In this document: positions 9,395 through 17,519 of the stretch, in pieces
Numbering within the stretch: position 1 is the stretch's first letter
Layout: each line of letters opens with the position of its first letter
Source: CAWUEX02 sp963921305
Lineage (GTDB): Bacteria > Pseudomonadota > Alphaproteobacteria > Rhodospirillales > Rhodospirillaceae
Assembly: GCA_963921305.4 (NCBI GenBank)
Contig: CAWUEX030000002.1
Coordinates: 3,596,001 to 3,660,000 of the forward strand
Direction: 5' to 3'
DNA length: 64,000 nt
Translations under genes and position numbers: made by a program
Notes under the pieces: generated by a model
Told to the model about the DNA's origin: nothing
Database searches by the model: none
The model's input: only the letters and a program-made list of their open reading frames with translations

Positions 9395-10237
9395 ATGTCC
9401 CAAACCGAGATTCTGCCCAAGACGCGTCATGACGAAAACTTCCCGGTGGGGAGTTGGCTGATCGCGCCCGATCTGCGCCCCACGGTTCATGCCTACTACC
9501 GCTTTGCCCGCCTGGCAGATGATATCGCCGACTCGCCTGACCTGAGCGCCGAAGAAAAACTGACCCGCTTAGGGGCCATGGAACGCGCGCTTCTGGAATC
9601 GGATGCGCGGGCCGAAAGTCCGGATGGCACATCTGCCGCGATCACGTTGCGTGACCAGATGAATGCACGCGAGTTGCCCCTCACTCTTGCCTCGAATTTG
9701 CTCGCAGCCTTCAAGCGGGATGCTGTAAATGACCGGTACCGCACGTGGGCGGATTTGATGGAGTACTGCCGCCTGTCGGCCTGTCCGGTTGGGCGTTTTT
9801 TGCTTGCCCTGCACGGCGAGCGCGAAGCCTGGGAAGCCTCCGATGCCCTGTGCAGTGCGCTGCAGGTCGTCAACCATGTGCAAGATGCAAAGGACGACTA
9901 TCGCATACTGAACCGCGTTTATGTGCCCAGCGATTGGCTGGAGAAGGACGGCGCGAAGATTGAGGACCTCAGCGGTAATGCTGCGTCTCCGGGTCTTCGG
10001 AGGACATTGGATCGCATGACTGGCTACACCGCCGAGCTGATTGCCCGGGCTGCAGTGCTCCCGAACCGGCTCGAGTCCCGGCGTCTCGCGGCGGAGAGCG
10101 CGGTGTGCATCAAACTGGCCAAGCACCTCAACACCGCGTTGCAATCCCGCGATCCAGTTGCGCACCGGGTCAATCTGAGCCCCTTGAATTGGGTCTCAGC
10201 CGGGCTGAGCGGCCTTAGACATCTCCTAGCGCCATGA
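9395..10237 (+). CDS. hpnC: Hydroxysqualene synthase HpnC
   Basis: A 280-residue squalene/phytoene synthase-family enzyme. In the HpnCDE route HpnC converts presqualene diphosphate to hydroxysqualene. Aspartate-rich metal-binding segments are visible (RLADDIADS near residue 48 and a second, VNHVQDAKDDY, near residue 165). A short N-terminal HDENFPVGSWLI stretch is typical of HpnC. It overlaps hpnD by four bases and is the first gene of hpnC-hpnD-hpnE. It diverges from the NDUFAF6-like gene with only 77 bases between, so the promoter must lie there. Confidence 0.92.
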   Translation: MSQTEILPKTRHDENFPVGSWLIAPDLRPTVHAYYRFARLADDIADSPDLSAEEKLTRLGAMERALLESDARAESPDGTSAAITLRDQMNARELPLTLASNLLAAFKRDAVNDRYRTWADLMEYCRLSACPVGRFLLALHGEREAWEASDALCSALQVVNHVQDAKDDYRILNRVYVPSDWLEKDGAKIEDLSGNAASPGLRRTLDRMTGYTAELIARAAVLPNRLESRRLAAESAVCIKLAKHLNTALQSRDPVAHRVNLSPLNWVSAGLSGLRHLLAP

Positions 10238-11097
10238 GCTATGAACGTCATCACGATCAAGTCGCCCGGCAGGTCCGCGCTGCGGGGTCTTCGTTCTATT
10301 GGGCGATGCGGCTTCAGGATCAGAACCGCCGCCGGGCTTTGTTTGCGATCTATGCGTACTGCCGCGCGCTGGATGATATCGCTGACGGCCCCCTCCCCGC
10401 GTCAGCGAAACGCGAAGCCCTCGAGCAGTGGCGCAAGCGTATCGCGGCGGTCTATTCCAGGTCCGGTGATGAGAGAACTGAGCTGAGCGATCCGCTCGTA
10501 CACGCCCTGAAAGACGCCGTCTCGCATTTCGCGCTACCCAAAGACCCATTGCTTGCCCTCATACGCGGTATGGAAACCGACGTGTCCGCCCCTCTGAACG
10601 CCCCGTCTTGGCCAGAGTTGCTGGCGTATTGCGACGATGTTGCCGGTGCGGTCGGAGACCTCTGCCTTGCCGTGTGGGGGTGGCGCGGGACCGAAGCGGC
10701 AGCTTTCGCCCAAACCACAGGGCGGGCGTTGCAATTGACGAACATCTTACGAGATGTCTGGGCCGACGCGGCCCTTGGCCGGCTTTATCTCCCTGAAGAC
10801 GTTTTAGAAACGGCCGGCATTACGGCCTCGACACCTGACGCCGTGGTGGAGCATGCGAACTTGCCTCAGGCCTGCAGGCTGGTGGCTGACATAGCGGCGC
10901 AGGGCTATGAGGACATAAAAGCCAGCTGGCCAAGACCGTTTCCGCGAACACTCAGAAGTGCTCATGTGATGGTGAGTGTCTATCAAAAGCTGTTCGACAA
11001 GATCGTCGCACATGACTGGAAAACACGGGCGCGGATTTCCCTTGGCCCTGCAGAAAAATTGACAAGCGCAATGGTCGCGTTGTTGAGTCACCCGTGA
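10234..11097 (+). CDS. hpnD: Presqualene diphosphate synthase HpnD
   Basis: A 287-residue squalene/phytoene synthase-family enzyme that in this pathway joins two farnesyl diphosphates to presqualene diphosphate. Both Asp-rich motifs are clear: CRALDDIADG near residue 50 and TNILRDVWADAALGRLYLPED near residue 170. The N-terminal SSFYWAMRL segment is typical. It overlaps its neighbours by four bases on both sides, so hpnC, hpnD and hpnE should be translated together. Confidence 0.93.
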   Translation: MSYERHHDQVARQVRAAGSSFYWAMRLQDQNRRRALFAIYAYCRALDDIADGPLPASAKREALEQWRKRIAAVYSRSGDERTELSDPLVHALKDAVSHFALPKDPLLALIRGMETDVSAPLNAPSWPELLAYCDDVAGAVGDLCLAVWGWRGTEAAAFAQTTGRALQLTNILRDVWADAALGRLYLPEDVLETAGITASTPDAVVEHANLPQACRLVADIAAQGYEDIKASWPRPFPRTLRSAHVMVSVYQKLFDKIVAHDWKTRARISLGPAEKLTSAMVALLSHP

Positions 11098-12359
11098 GCG
11101 GCATGCTGCACATTGTCGGCGCCGGGCTGGCAGGGCTCGCGGCGGCGGTCGAAGCGGCACAAAGCGGCCATCGCGTTGTCGTCTACGAGGCATCACCACA
11201 GGCAGGGGGACGCTGTCGATCCTTTCACGACAAAACGCTCGATCTGATGATCGATAATGGCAGTCATGCCGTCGTCGGGGCAAACAAGGCTGTGTTTGCC
11301 TATCTGGAGTCCATGGACGCATCTGACCGGCTTGTTGCCGCGAACCAGTCTGGCGACTTGCCATTCTATGACGCCGCGTCGGGAGAACGCTGGTCCATCA
11401 AGCCCGGTGCTTATGGACCGCTGTGGGTTTTCGATGCCGGCCGGCGGCCACCGCAAACGACAGCGACCGATTTGATGCGCGGACTGAAACTGTTTTGGGC
11501 TGGCGGCGACGAAACCGTAGCGGACCTTCTTCCCGCACATGACGCCGCATGGGCTCGATTCTGGCACCCTCTGTGTACGGCGGTGATGAACACGGCTCCC
11601 GAAGCGGCGTCGGCCCGCCTCTTTGGGAGGGCTATTCGTAAGATGGCATTTTCAGGACAAGGCGGACTTAAAACGTACGTGCCCCGGGTGTCGCTTGAAG
11701 ACACGTTTGTGGCGCCCGCCTTAGCTACGCTGAATACACTTGGCGCCCGTGTCGAGTTCAACACACCGGTGAAACAAGTGAGCCTTCAAGGAGATGAAGT
11801 CGTTCTCACCTTCCGCGATCAAGAGATGAAGTTATGCGCCGATGATCGCGTCATACTGTGTGTCCCGCCTTGGGTGAGTTTAACGGACAGTCCCGCACGC
11901 GAGCGGCAGGCACAGGACGCCACCGCCGCCATCGTCAACGGCCACTTTAAGGCCCCTTCGCAGACCATTGACCAAAAGTTTGACGGAGGTGTCATCGGCA
12001 TCATCAACGGCACAGCCGAATGGGTTTTCACCAGATCTGACGTGATCAGCGTAACGGTGAGCGCCGCTAACGCATTGGCGGAACAAGCCAGTGAGAGCAT
12101 CGCCCGCACGCTCTGGTCGGACACGTGCCAAGCGCTTGACCTTGGCGGACTGGCCCTTCCGGCGCACCGCATCATTGTCGAGCGACGCGCTACTCCACAG
12201 CAGACTCCCGCCTTCGCCCGTCATCGCCCGGATGCTCTCACAGAATCGCCGAACGTGTTTCGCGCGGGCGACTGGATCGAGACCGGGCTGCCCTGCACAC
12301 TCGAAGGCGCCATTCTGTCTGGACAGCGGGCGGCCCGACTCGCGATGAAACGCGGGTAG
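11094..12359 (+). CDS. hpnE: Hydroxysqualene dehydroxylase HpnE
   Basis: A 421-residue FAD-dependent amine-oxidase-type protein that reduces hydroxysqualene to squalene. The dinucleotide-binding motif (VGAGLAGLAAAVEAA, then YEASPQAGGRCRSF) starts at residue 6, and the C-terminal FAD-contact segment (FRAGDWIETGLPCTLEGAI) is intact. The apparent start is GTG at 11094, overlapping the hpnD stop; an ATG three codons later is possible. No squalene-hopene cyclase or other hpn genes are in the window. Confidence 0.92.
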   Translation: MSGMLHIVGAGLAGLAAAVEAAQSGHRVVVYEASPQAGGRCRSFHDKTLDLMIDNGSHAVVGANKAVFAYLESMDASDRLVAANQSGDLPFYDAASGERWSIKPGAYGPLWVFDAGRRPPQTTATDLMRGLKLFWAGGDETVADLLPAHDAAWARFWHPLCTAVMNTAPEAASARLFGRAIRKMAFSGQGGLKTYVPRVSLEDTFVAPALATLNTLGARVEFNTPVKQVSLQGDEVVLTFRDQEMKLCADDRVILCVPPWVSLTDSPARERQAQDATAAIVNGHFKAPSQTIDQKFDGGVIGIINGTAEWVFTRSDVISVTVSAANALAEQASESIARTLWSDTCQALDLGGLALPAHRIIVERRATPQQTPAFARHRPDALTESPNVFRAGDWIETGLPCTLEGAILSGQRAARLAMKRG

Positions 12360-12475
12360 ACGGCGTACATACGGCACCGCTCTTTGCCTAACACATTGAA
12401 ATCAGTATGATGTGGCCCGATCGGGGGTGGTAACTGGAACACCCGTCTGGTTCCTAAACTAGGAAGGGAAAATAC

Positions 12476-13054
12476 ATGGCTGCAATACTTCAATCTTTGC
12501 CCAGAACAGTCATCGCCGGCTTCGTGCTGGCCGTTCTGGTCTTTATCCTCAATGGCTACACAACACTGGACATCATCTTTTGGCAGTTCTTTTTTCGCTG
12601 GCTGCATGTGCTCAGCGGTGTGATGTGGATCGGCCTGTTGTGGTACTTTAATTTCGTGCAAATCCCCAACATGCCGAATATTCCGGATGAGCAGAAACCC
12701 GCCATTGGCAAAGTAATTGCGCCGGCGGCCCTGTTCTGGTTCCGCTGGGGTGCGATGGCAACGATTATCACCGGCCTGATCCTGGCCATGATCAGTGGCT
12801 ATCTGATCGACGCGATTACCCTGCGCGGTGACTCCACCATCATCGGTATCGGCATGTGGCTGGGCACGATCATGTGGTTCAACGTGTGGTTTGTCATCTG
12901 GCCCAACCAGAAGAAAGCGTTGGGCATTGTCGAAGCGGACGCTGATACAAAAGCCAAGGCCGCACGCACAGCGATGCTGTTCTCACGGACCAACACCTTG
13001 CTGTCGATCCCCATGCTGTTCTGCATGGTGGCCGCACAGAACTTCGTGTTCTAG
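12476..13054 (+). CDS. PuuD-like (urate oxidase N-terminal domain) membrane protein
   Basis: A 192-residue integral membrane protein with about four to five helices, related to the membrane domain (Urate_ox_N) of the urate hydroxylase PuuD. Typical segments are RWLHVLSGVMWIGLLWYFNFVQIP and GTIMWFNVWFVIWPNQK. It lacks the C-terminal cytochrome c domain of full PuuD, so urate oxidation is not assured. A strong AGGAAGGGAA ribosome site precedes the ATG, and a terminator follows 25 bases after the stop. It is separate from hpnE by 116 bases and likely has its own promoter. Confidence 0.75.
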   Translation: MAAILQSLPRTVIAGFVLAVLVFILNGYTTLDIIFWQFFFRWLHVLSGVMWIGLLWYFNFVQIPNMPNIPDEQKPAIGKVIAPAALFWFRWGAMATIITGLILAMISGYLIDAITLRGDSTIIGIGMWLGTIMWFNVWFVIWPNQKKALGIVEADADTKAKAARTAMLFSRTNTLLSIPMLFCMVAAQNFVF

Positions 13055-13079
13055 GCGAGAGCACTCAGCACTACGGAAA

Positions 13080-13107
13080 GGGGCCGGTTTCAACCGGCCC
13101 CTTTTTT
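13080..13107 (+). terminator. Rho-independent terminator after the PuuD-like gene
   Basis: A perfect 10-bp stem (GGGGCCGGTT/AACCGGCCCC) with a two-base loop, followed by six T residues on the plus strand. It ends transcription of the PuuD-like gene and touches the stop codon of the convergent Mth938-like gene. Confidence 0.92.
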
Positions 13108-13498
13108 ATTGTTGCGCTTGATCCTCAGGAAGAAGCAGTGCCGCCATCACCGCACGGCCCTCCGCCAGCAGGACGTTAAACGTGCGGCAGGCCGCACCGG
13201 TGTCCATGGGCTCAACCGAGACGCCCTTCTCCCGCATGGCATCGCGCAGGTCTTTCGGAACTTGTAGAGTTCGCGCGCCGCAGCCGAGCAGGCACAGATC
13301 GACGGTTTCGAGTTTATGTGCGACTTGAGAAAAGTCGGAAACGGATAGCTCCGCTACAGCAGGAGCATCCCACGGCACCGAGCCGTCCGCGAATACAATA
13401 ACCGGACCCTCGAAGGTCTGATCAGACACCCTAAACCCATCCGCGCCATAGCGCTGGATATGCTGACGGTCGCGTGGCGCGATACGCGTGATGTCCAT
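13106..13498 (-). CDS. Mth938-like (NDUFAF3-type) domain protein
   Basis: A protein of about 130 residues of the Mth938/DUF498 fold, the family of mitochondrial complex I assembly factor NDUFAF3. Visible family traits are the IQRYGADGFRVSD segment near the start, DLCLLGCGARTLQVP in the middle and GAACRTFNVLLAEGRAVMAALL at the end. It lies 23 bases after secDF, the usual alphaproteobacterial order. The start at 13498 (MDITRIAP) fits family length but has a poor ribosome site, so expression may depend on reading from secDF. Confidence 0.82.
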   Translation of the reverse strand: MDITRIAPRDRQHIQRYGADGFRVSDQTFEGPVIVFADGSVPWDAPAVAELSVSDFSQVAHKLETVDLCLLGCGARTLQVPKDLRDAMREKGVSVEPMDTGAACRTFNVLLAEGRAVMAALLLPEDQAQQ

Positions 13499-13521
13499 GA
13501 CGTCAATTGCCAGAACGGCAG

Positions 13522-16068
13522 TTAAGCGCGCTCCGCCTCGGGCACCTGGCTGAGGTTCGGCGCGCCACCGCCCTCGAGATCCTCGTGCCGCAGATTGAAG
13601 TAGATGAGAACCGGCATGGCGACGTAAATCGATGAGTACGTCCCGATCAGAACACCCCAAATCAGCGCGATGCTGAAGCCTCGCAGCACTTCCCCGCCGA
13701 AGATAAACAGCGCCATGACCGCAAGAAGTGTCGTGAAACTGGTCAGCAAGGTGCGCGACAACACACAGTTAAGGGAGAAGTTGACCAGCTCCGGAAGCGG
13801 CATCTTCTTGTACTTACGCAAGTTCTCACGCACGCGGTCATAGGCCACCACCGTATCGTTGATGGAATACCCAGCGATGGTCAGAACCGCAGCCACAGTC
13901 GTCAGATTGAAGTCCAACTGAAAGATCGAGAACAAACCCAGTGTCGCCAGAATATCGTGCGCAAGGGCCAGCGTTGCGCCGACCGCAAACTGCCATTCGA
14001 ACCGGAACCAGATGTAGATACAGATCGCCAGCAGCGCTAATCCCACGGCCAGTGCGCCGTCCATGATCAGCTCGCCACCGACTTTCGGGCCTACGAGTTC
14101 GGTGCGCCGGTTTTCATAGCCGTCGCCCAGGGTCTGCTGAACCAGTTCGAGTGCCGCCGTTTGCGCCGCTTCGCCGCCTTCCTGACGCTGAATACGGATG
14201 AGCAGATCGCGCCCCTCCGATCCAAAGGTCGTAATAGCGACATCGCCAAGGCCAAGGGCCCCGACTTGCTCGCGCACAGCCGCGACTTCAACGGGCTGAT
14301 CAGCACGTACTTCCATCAGAATACCGCCGGCAAAATCAATGCCGAAATTCAGCTTCTGCACGGCGAGCGAGCCCACAGACCCGAGCAGCAACAGGGCGGA
14401 AAACACCCCTGCGATCATGCGTTTATCAATGAACTGAACGTTAAATTGCTGCGGGAACCGCGTGATCAGCGGCCTGAACAGTCCGCCGGCAGTACCGTCG
14501 GGCAAGATCGGCAACGTCGCTGGCCGGCGACGGCGCACCCAGGTGACGACAATCAGACGCGACACCATGGTCGCCGTGAACAACGTGGAAATAATCCCGA
14601 GCCCAAGCGTGACGGCAAATCCTTTGACCGGCCCGCTGCCAAAATAGAACAACAGAATAGCAGCGATCAAAGTGGTCAGGTTGGAGTCGATAATCGTTTT
14701 AAACGCTTGCTTAAAGCCGGAGTCCAGCGCGTTGAACAAGGTCCGGCCACTGCGCATCTCTTCGCGCATGCGTTCGTAAATGAGCACATTGGCATCGACC
14801 GCCATACCGACGGTCAACACAATACCCGCGATGCCGGGCAGCGTTAGGGTTGCACCAATGCCGCTGAGCGCACCAAGAATGAGGAACAAGTTGACCGCGA
14901 GTGACACGACGGAAAAGACGCCAAACAGACCGTACGCCATCATCATAAAGATCGCGACCAGGATCAGCCCCAGGACGCTGGCAAACTCCCCTGCCTCGAT
15001 GGAGTCCGCCCCAAGCCCCGGTCCGACCGTGCGTTCTTCCAGAATTGTCAGCGGCGCGGGAAGCGCGCCCGCCCTTAGCAGCAAAGATAAATCCTGGGCA
15101 GACTCAATGGTGAAGTTACCTTCGATGTATCCGCTGCCGCCAGTGATCGGGCTATTAATGCGCGGTGCACTGATAACCGCATCATCAAGAACGATCGCTA
15201 GAAATCCGCCTGAGTTCTGCGACGTGATGGCGCCAAACCGGCGCCCACCCTGGGTATTAAACCTGAAATTTACGACAGCCTGCCCCTGCTGAAATCCTGG
15301 CTGTGAGTCCACCAGCATTTCCCCCGGCACAGAGACGCGCCGCTGGACAACATAGACGCCACCCATGCCGTCTGCGCCGGGCACAAGCATCGCACCTGGC
15401 GGAACGTCCGAGACATTCCCGACAGGCCCCGAAAAACCCGGAGCCAACAGATGGAAGTTGAGCTTCGCCGTTCGGCCGATGATCTCTTTCACCCGCTCAG
15501 GATCGTCGATGCCCGGAAGCTCGATAATGATTCTATCCTGGCCCTGACGCTGAATACTGGCTTCCGACGTCCCGAACTCATCGACGCGGCGGCGGACAAT
15601 CTCGATAGACTGTGTAACCGCGGCAATCTGACGGTCACGTAAAACTTGCTCGCCCAAAGTAATACGCAAGCGGCCACCTTCTAGGTTTTCAAACTCAGCA
15701 TCCTGACTGGCTGCCGCGATCGCACGTCGCGCGTCTGGAATCTGGTCCTGGTCGGGAATTTGCAGAGTAACCGCATCGCCGCGGACGGCGAGATTGCGGT
15801 AGCCGATCCGCGCATCACGCAAGGCCTGGCGGGTTGTCTCTTGCAAGTCGGTAAATTGCTCGGTGCGAACTGTGGCTGTATCGACCTCCATCAAGAGGTA
15901 GGAGCCCCCGCGCAGGTCTAGACCCAAATTGACCGGTTGCCACCAGGATGGGAAATCTTCTGATTGATCTCTCGGAACGACATTGGGAACTGCAAAAAAC
16001 AGCCCAAGTGCTACAACGAGGAAAACCGATATGATTTTGCCGCGGCCGAATTCTAGCATTTTTGGCAA
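13522..16068 (-). CDS. secDF: Fused protein-export membrane protein SecDF
   Basis: A single 848-residue polypeptide carrying SecD followed by SecF, which use the proton-motive force to help pull exported proteins through SecYEG. SecD features: first helix, then LGLDLRGGSYLLMEVD, a large periplasmic region, and the helix-rich NVLIYERMREE block near residue 440. The SecF half begins near residue 550 with LNFGIDFAGGILMEV and has a SINDTVVAYDRVREN motif. There is no stop or frameshift between the halves. Many alphaproteobacteria have two genes, so the fusion is worth noting. It lies downstream of yajC. Confidence 0.95.
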   Translation of the reverse strand: MPKMLEFGRGKIISVFLVVALGLFFAVPNVVPRDQSEDFPSWWQPVNLGLDLRGGSYLLMEVDTATVRTEQFTDLQETTRQALRDARIGYRNLAVRGDAVTLQIPDQDQIPDARRAIAAASQDAEFENLEGGRLRITLGEQVLRDRQIAAVTQSIEIVRRRVDEFGTSEASIQRQGQDRIIIELPGIDDPERVKEIIGRTAKLNFHLLAPGFSGPVGNVSDVPPGAMLVPGADGMGGVYVVQRRVSVPGEMLVDSQPGFQQGQAVVNFRFNTQGGRRFGAITSQNSGGFLAIVLDDAVISAPRINSPITGGSGYIEGNFTIESAQDLSLLLRAGALPAPLTILEERTVGPGLGADSIEAGEFASVLGLILVAIFMMMAYGLFGVFSVVSLAVNLFLILGALSGIGATLTLPGIAGIVLTVGMAVDANVLIYERMREEMRSGRTLFNALDSGFKQAFKTIIDSNLTTLIAAILLFYFGSGPVKGFAVTLGLGIISTLFTATMVSRLIVVTWVRRRRPATLPILPDGTAGGLFRPLITRFPQQFNVQFIDKRMIAGVFSALLLLGSVGSLAVQKLNFGIDFAGGILMEVRADQPVEVAAVREQVGALGLGDVAITTFGSEGRDLLIRIQRQEGGEAAQTAALELVQQTLGDGYENRRTELVGPKVGGELIMDGALAVGLALLAICIYIWFRFEWQFAVGATLALAHDILATLGLFSIFQLDFNLTTVAAVLTIAGYSINDTVVAYDRVRENLRKYKKMPLPELVNFSLNCVLSRTLLTSFTTLLAVMALFIFGGEVLRGFSIALIWGVLIGTYSSIYVAMPVLIYFNLRHEDLEGGGAPNLSQVPEAERA

Positions 16069-16130
16069 TCAGACGACTGAACGCTCAAAATGCGCATGTC
16101 GCCTGTCCCTTGTTTGAGTCTAGCGAGTAA

Positions 16131-16481
16131 TCAATCTTTTTTGTCGTCGTTGGCAGAGACCGGTTCCGTCTTGCTGAGCACATTAGACACCATATCCTGT
16201 CGCACCCGGACCCGCACATTTTCGGCGATTTCCACCTGCAGCTCACGCTCGTCGGTTAGGACCTTGGTGACCAGTCCGATAATACCGCCATTGGTGACGA
16301 TTTTGTCGCCGCGGCGGATGGCGTTCAACATCGCTGTATGGTCTTTCATACGCTTCTGCTGCGGGCGAATCAGCAGGAAATAGAACACCACAAAAATCAG
16401 GATAATGGGAATAAACGAGGCAAAAGCGCTACCGCCCCCGGCGCCACCGGCAGCCTGGGCATATGCAGTAGAAATCAACAT
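16131..16481 (-). CDS. yajC: Preprotein translocase subunit YajC
   Basis: A 116-residue single-helix protein that associates with SecDF. The helix (IPIILIFVVFYFLLIRPQQKRMKDH) and the RRGDKIVTNGGIIGLVTKV segment are diagnostic. It lies 62 bases upstream of secDF on the same strand and diverges from the DUF815 ATPase gene. Confidence 0.95.
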   Translation of the reverse strand: MLISTAYAQAAGGAGGGSAFASFIPIILIFVVFYFLLIRPQQKRMKDHTAMLNAIRRGDKIVTNGGIIGLVTKVLTDERELQVEIAENVRVRVRQDMVSNVLSKTEPVSANDDKKD

Positions 16482-16636
16482 CTGGGGCTCCCCTGAAATC
16501 AGCTGGATTTGGGCGGACTATTACCCATGCCAATCGGGGATGCAACGTGATTTCCCCCTTTCGACCAGGCTTCGACTTGGGTGCGAAACGATGGTAAATC
16601 AAGATGTTACTCCAATATTTCTGTGAGTGCGCCGCC

Positions 16637-17503
16637 GTGGATACCGAATTTACGCCGCTCTTGACCCGGATTGCTGAAGCCCTTGAGCGATTGGCGCCGC
16701 GCCGGGCCGGAGATCAGGACCTGACGCTCGCGGACGCGTTCGTCTGGGACCCTGGCGCGCGCCATCTCAAACCGGTCGAAACCGTCAATCGCGTGCCTCT
16801 GAGTCTGCTCAAGGGCATTGACCGGCAGGTCCGCACCTTGCTCGAGAACACGGCGCACCACGCCAATGGCCTACCCGCCAACAATGCGCTCCTCTGGGGC
16901 GCCCGGGGGACGGGTAAGAGTTCCTTGGTCAAAGCCGTCCATGCCGAGGTCAACAGGAGCCGCAGCGGAGACCCGCTGGTGCTGATCGAAATCCATCGGG
17001 AAGATATTCCCTCCTTGCCCCACTTGCTGGACCTGGTGCGCAATCAACCGCATCACTGCGTGATCTTTTGCGATGACTTGTCCTTTGAAGGCATGGACGA
17101 CGGCTATAAAGCCCTCAAAGCCGTCCTCGAGGGCGGCCTCGAAGGGCGCCCCGACAACGTGGTGTTTTACGCCACCTCAAACCGCCGCCACATGATGGCG
17201 CGGGACATGATCGAGAATGAGCGCTCAGCCGCTATTCATCAAGGGGAAGCGATTGAGGAGAAGGTTTCGCTGTCAGACCGGTTTGGTTTGTGGCTCGGAT
17301 TTCATCACCTGGACCAGGAAACCTATTTCGAGATCGTCTCAGCCTACGCGAACGAGGTCGGTCTCAAAACGGATCAGGACACCCTTCTGCGGGACGCAAA
17401 AGAATGGAGCGTGACCCGGGGGTCACGCTCTGGCCGTGTCGCTTGGCAATTCATTCAGCACCTTGCCGGCCAGCAAGGTGTACCGATTTCGCTCAACCGT
17501 TAG
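16637..17503 (+). CDS. DUF815 family AAA-type ATPase
   Basis: A P-loop ATPase of about 288 residues, widespread in bacteria but of uncertain role. The Walker A motif is LLWGARGTGKSSLVKA, the Walker B region CVIFCDDLSFE, and VFYATSNRRHMM is the sensor segment. I prefer the GTG at 16637, which gives the usual short N-terminus ahead of IAEALERLAP; an ATG at 16604 would add 11 residues. The gene sits next to yajC in the conserved block but on the opposite strand. Confidence 0.85.
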   Translation: MDTEFTPLLTRIAEALERLAPRRAGDQDLTLADAFVWDPGARHLKPVETVNRVPLSLLKGIDRQVRTLLENTAHHANGLPANNALLWGARGTGKSSLVKAVHAEVNRSRSGDPLVLIEIHREDIPSLPHLLDLVRNQPHHCVIFCDDLSFEGMDDGYKALKAVLEGGLEGRPDNVVFYATSNRRHMMARDMIENERSAAIHQGEAIEEKVSLSDRFGLWLGFHHLDQETYFEIVSAYANEVGLKTDQDTLLRDAKEWSVTRGSRSGRVAWQFIQHLAGQQGVPISLNR

Positions 17504-17519
17504 GGCGCGAAATTTCGTA

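Noticed and set aside
12396..12410. TTGAAA and TATGAT as a promoter before the PuuD-like gene
   Set aside because: The boxes are only about three bases apart, too close for a sigma-70 type promoter.
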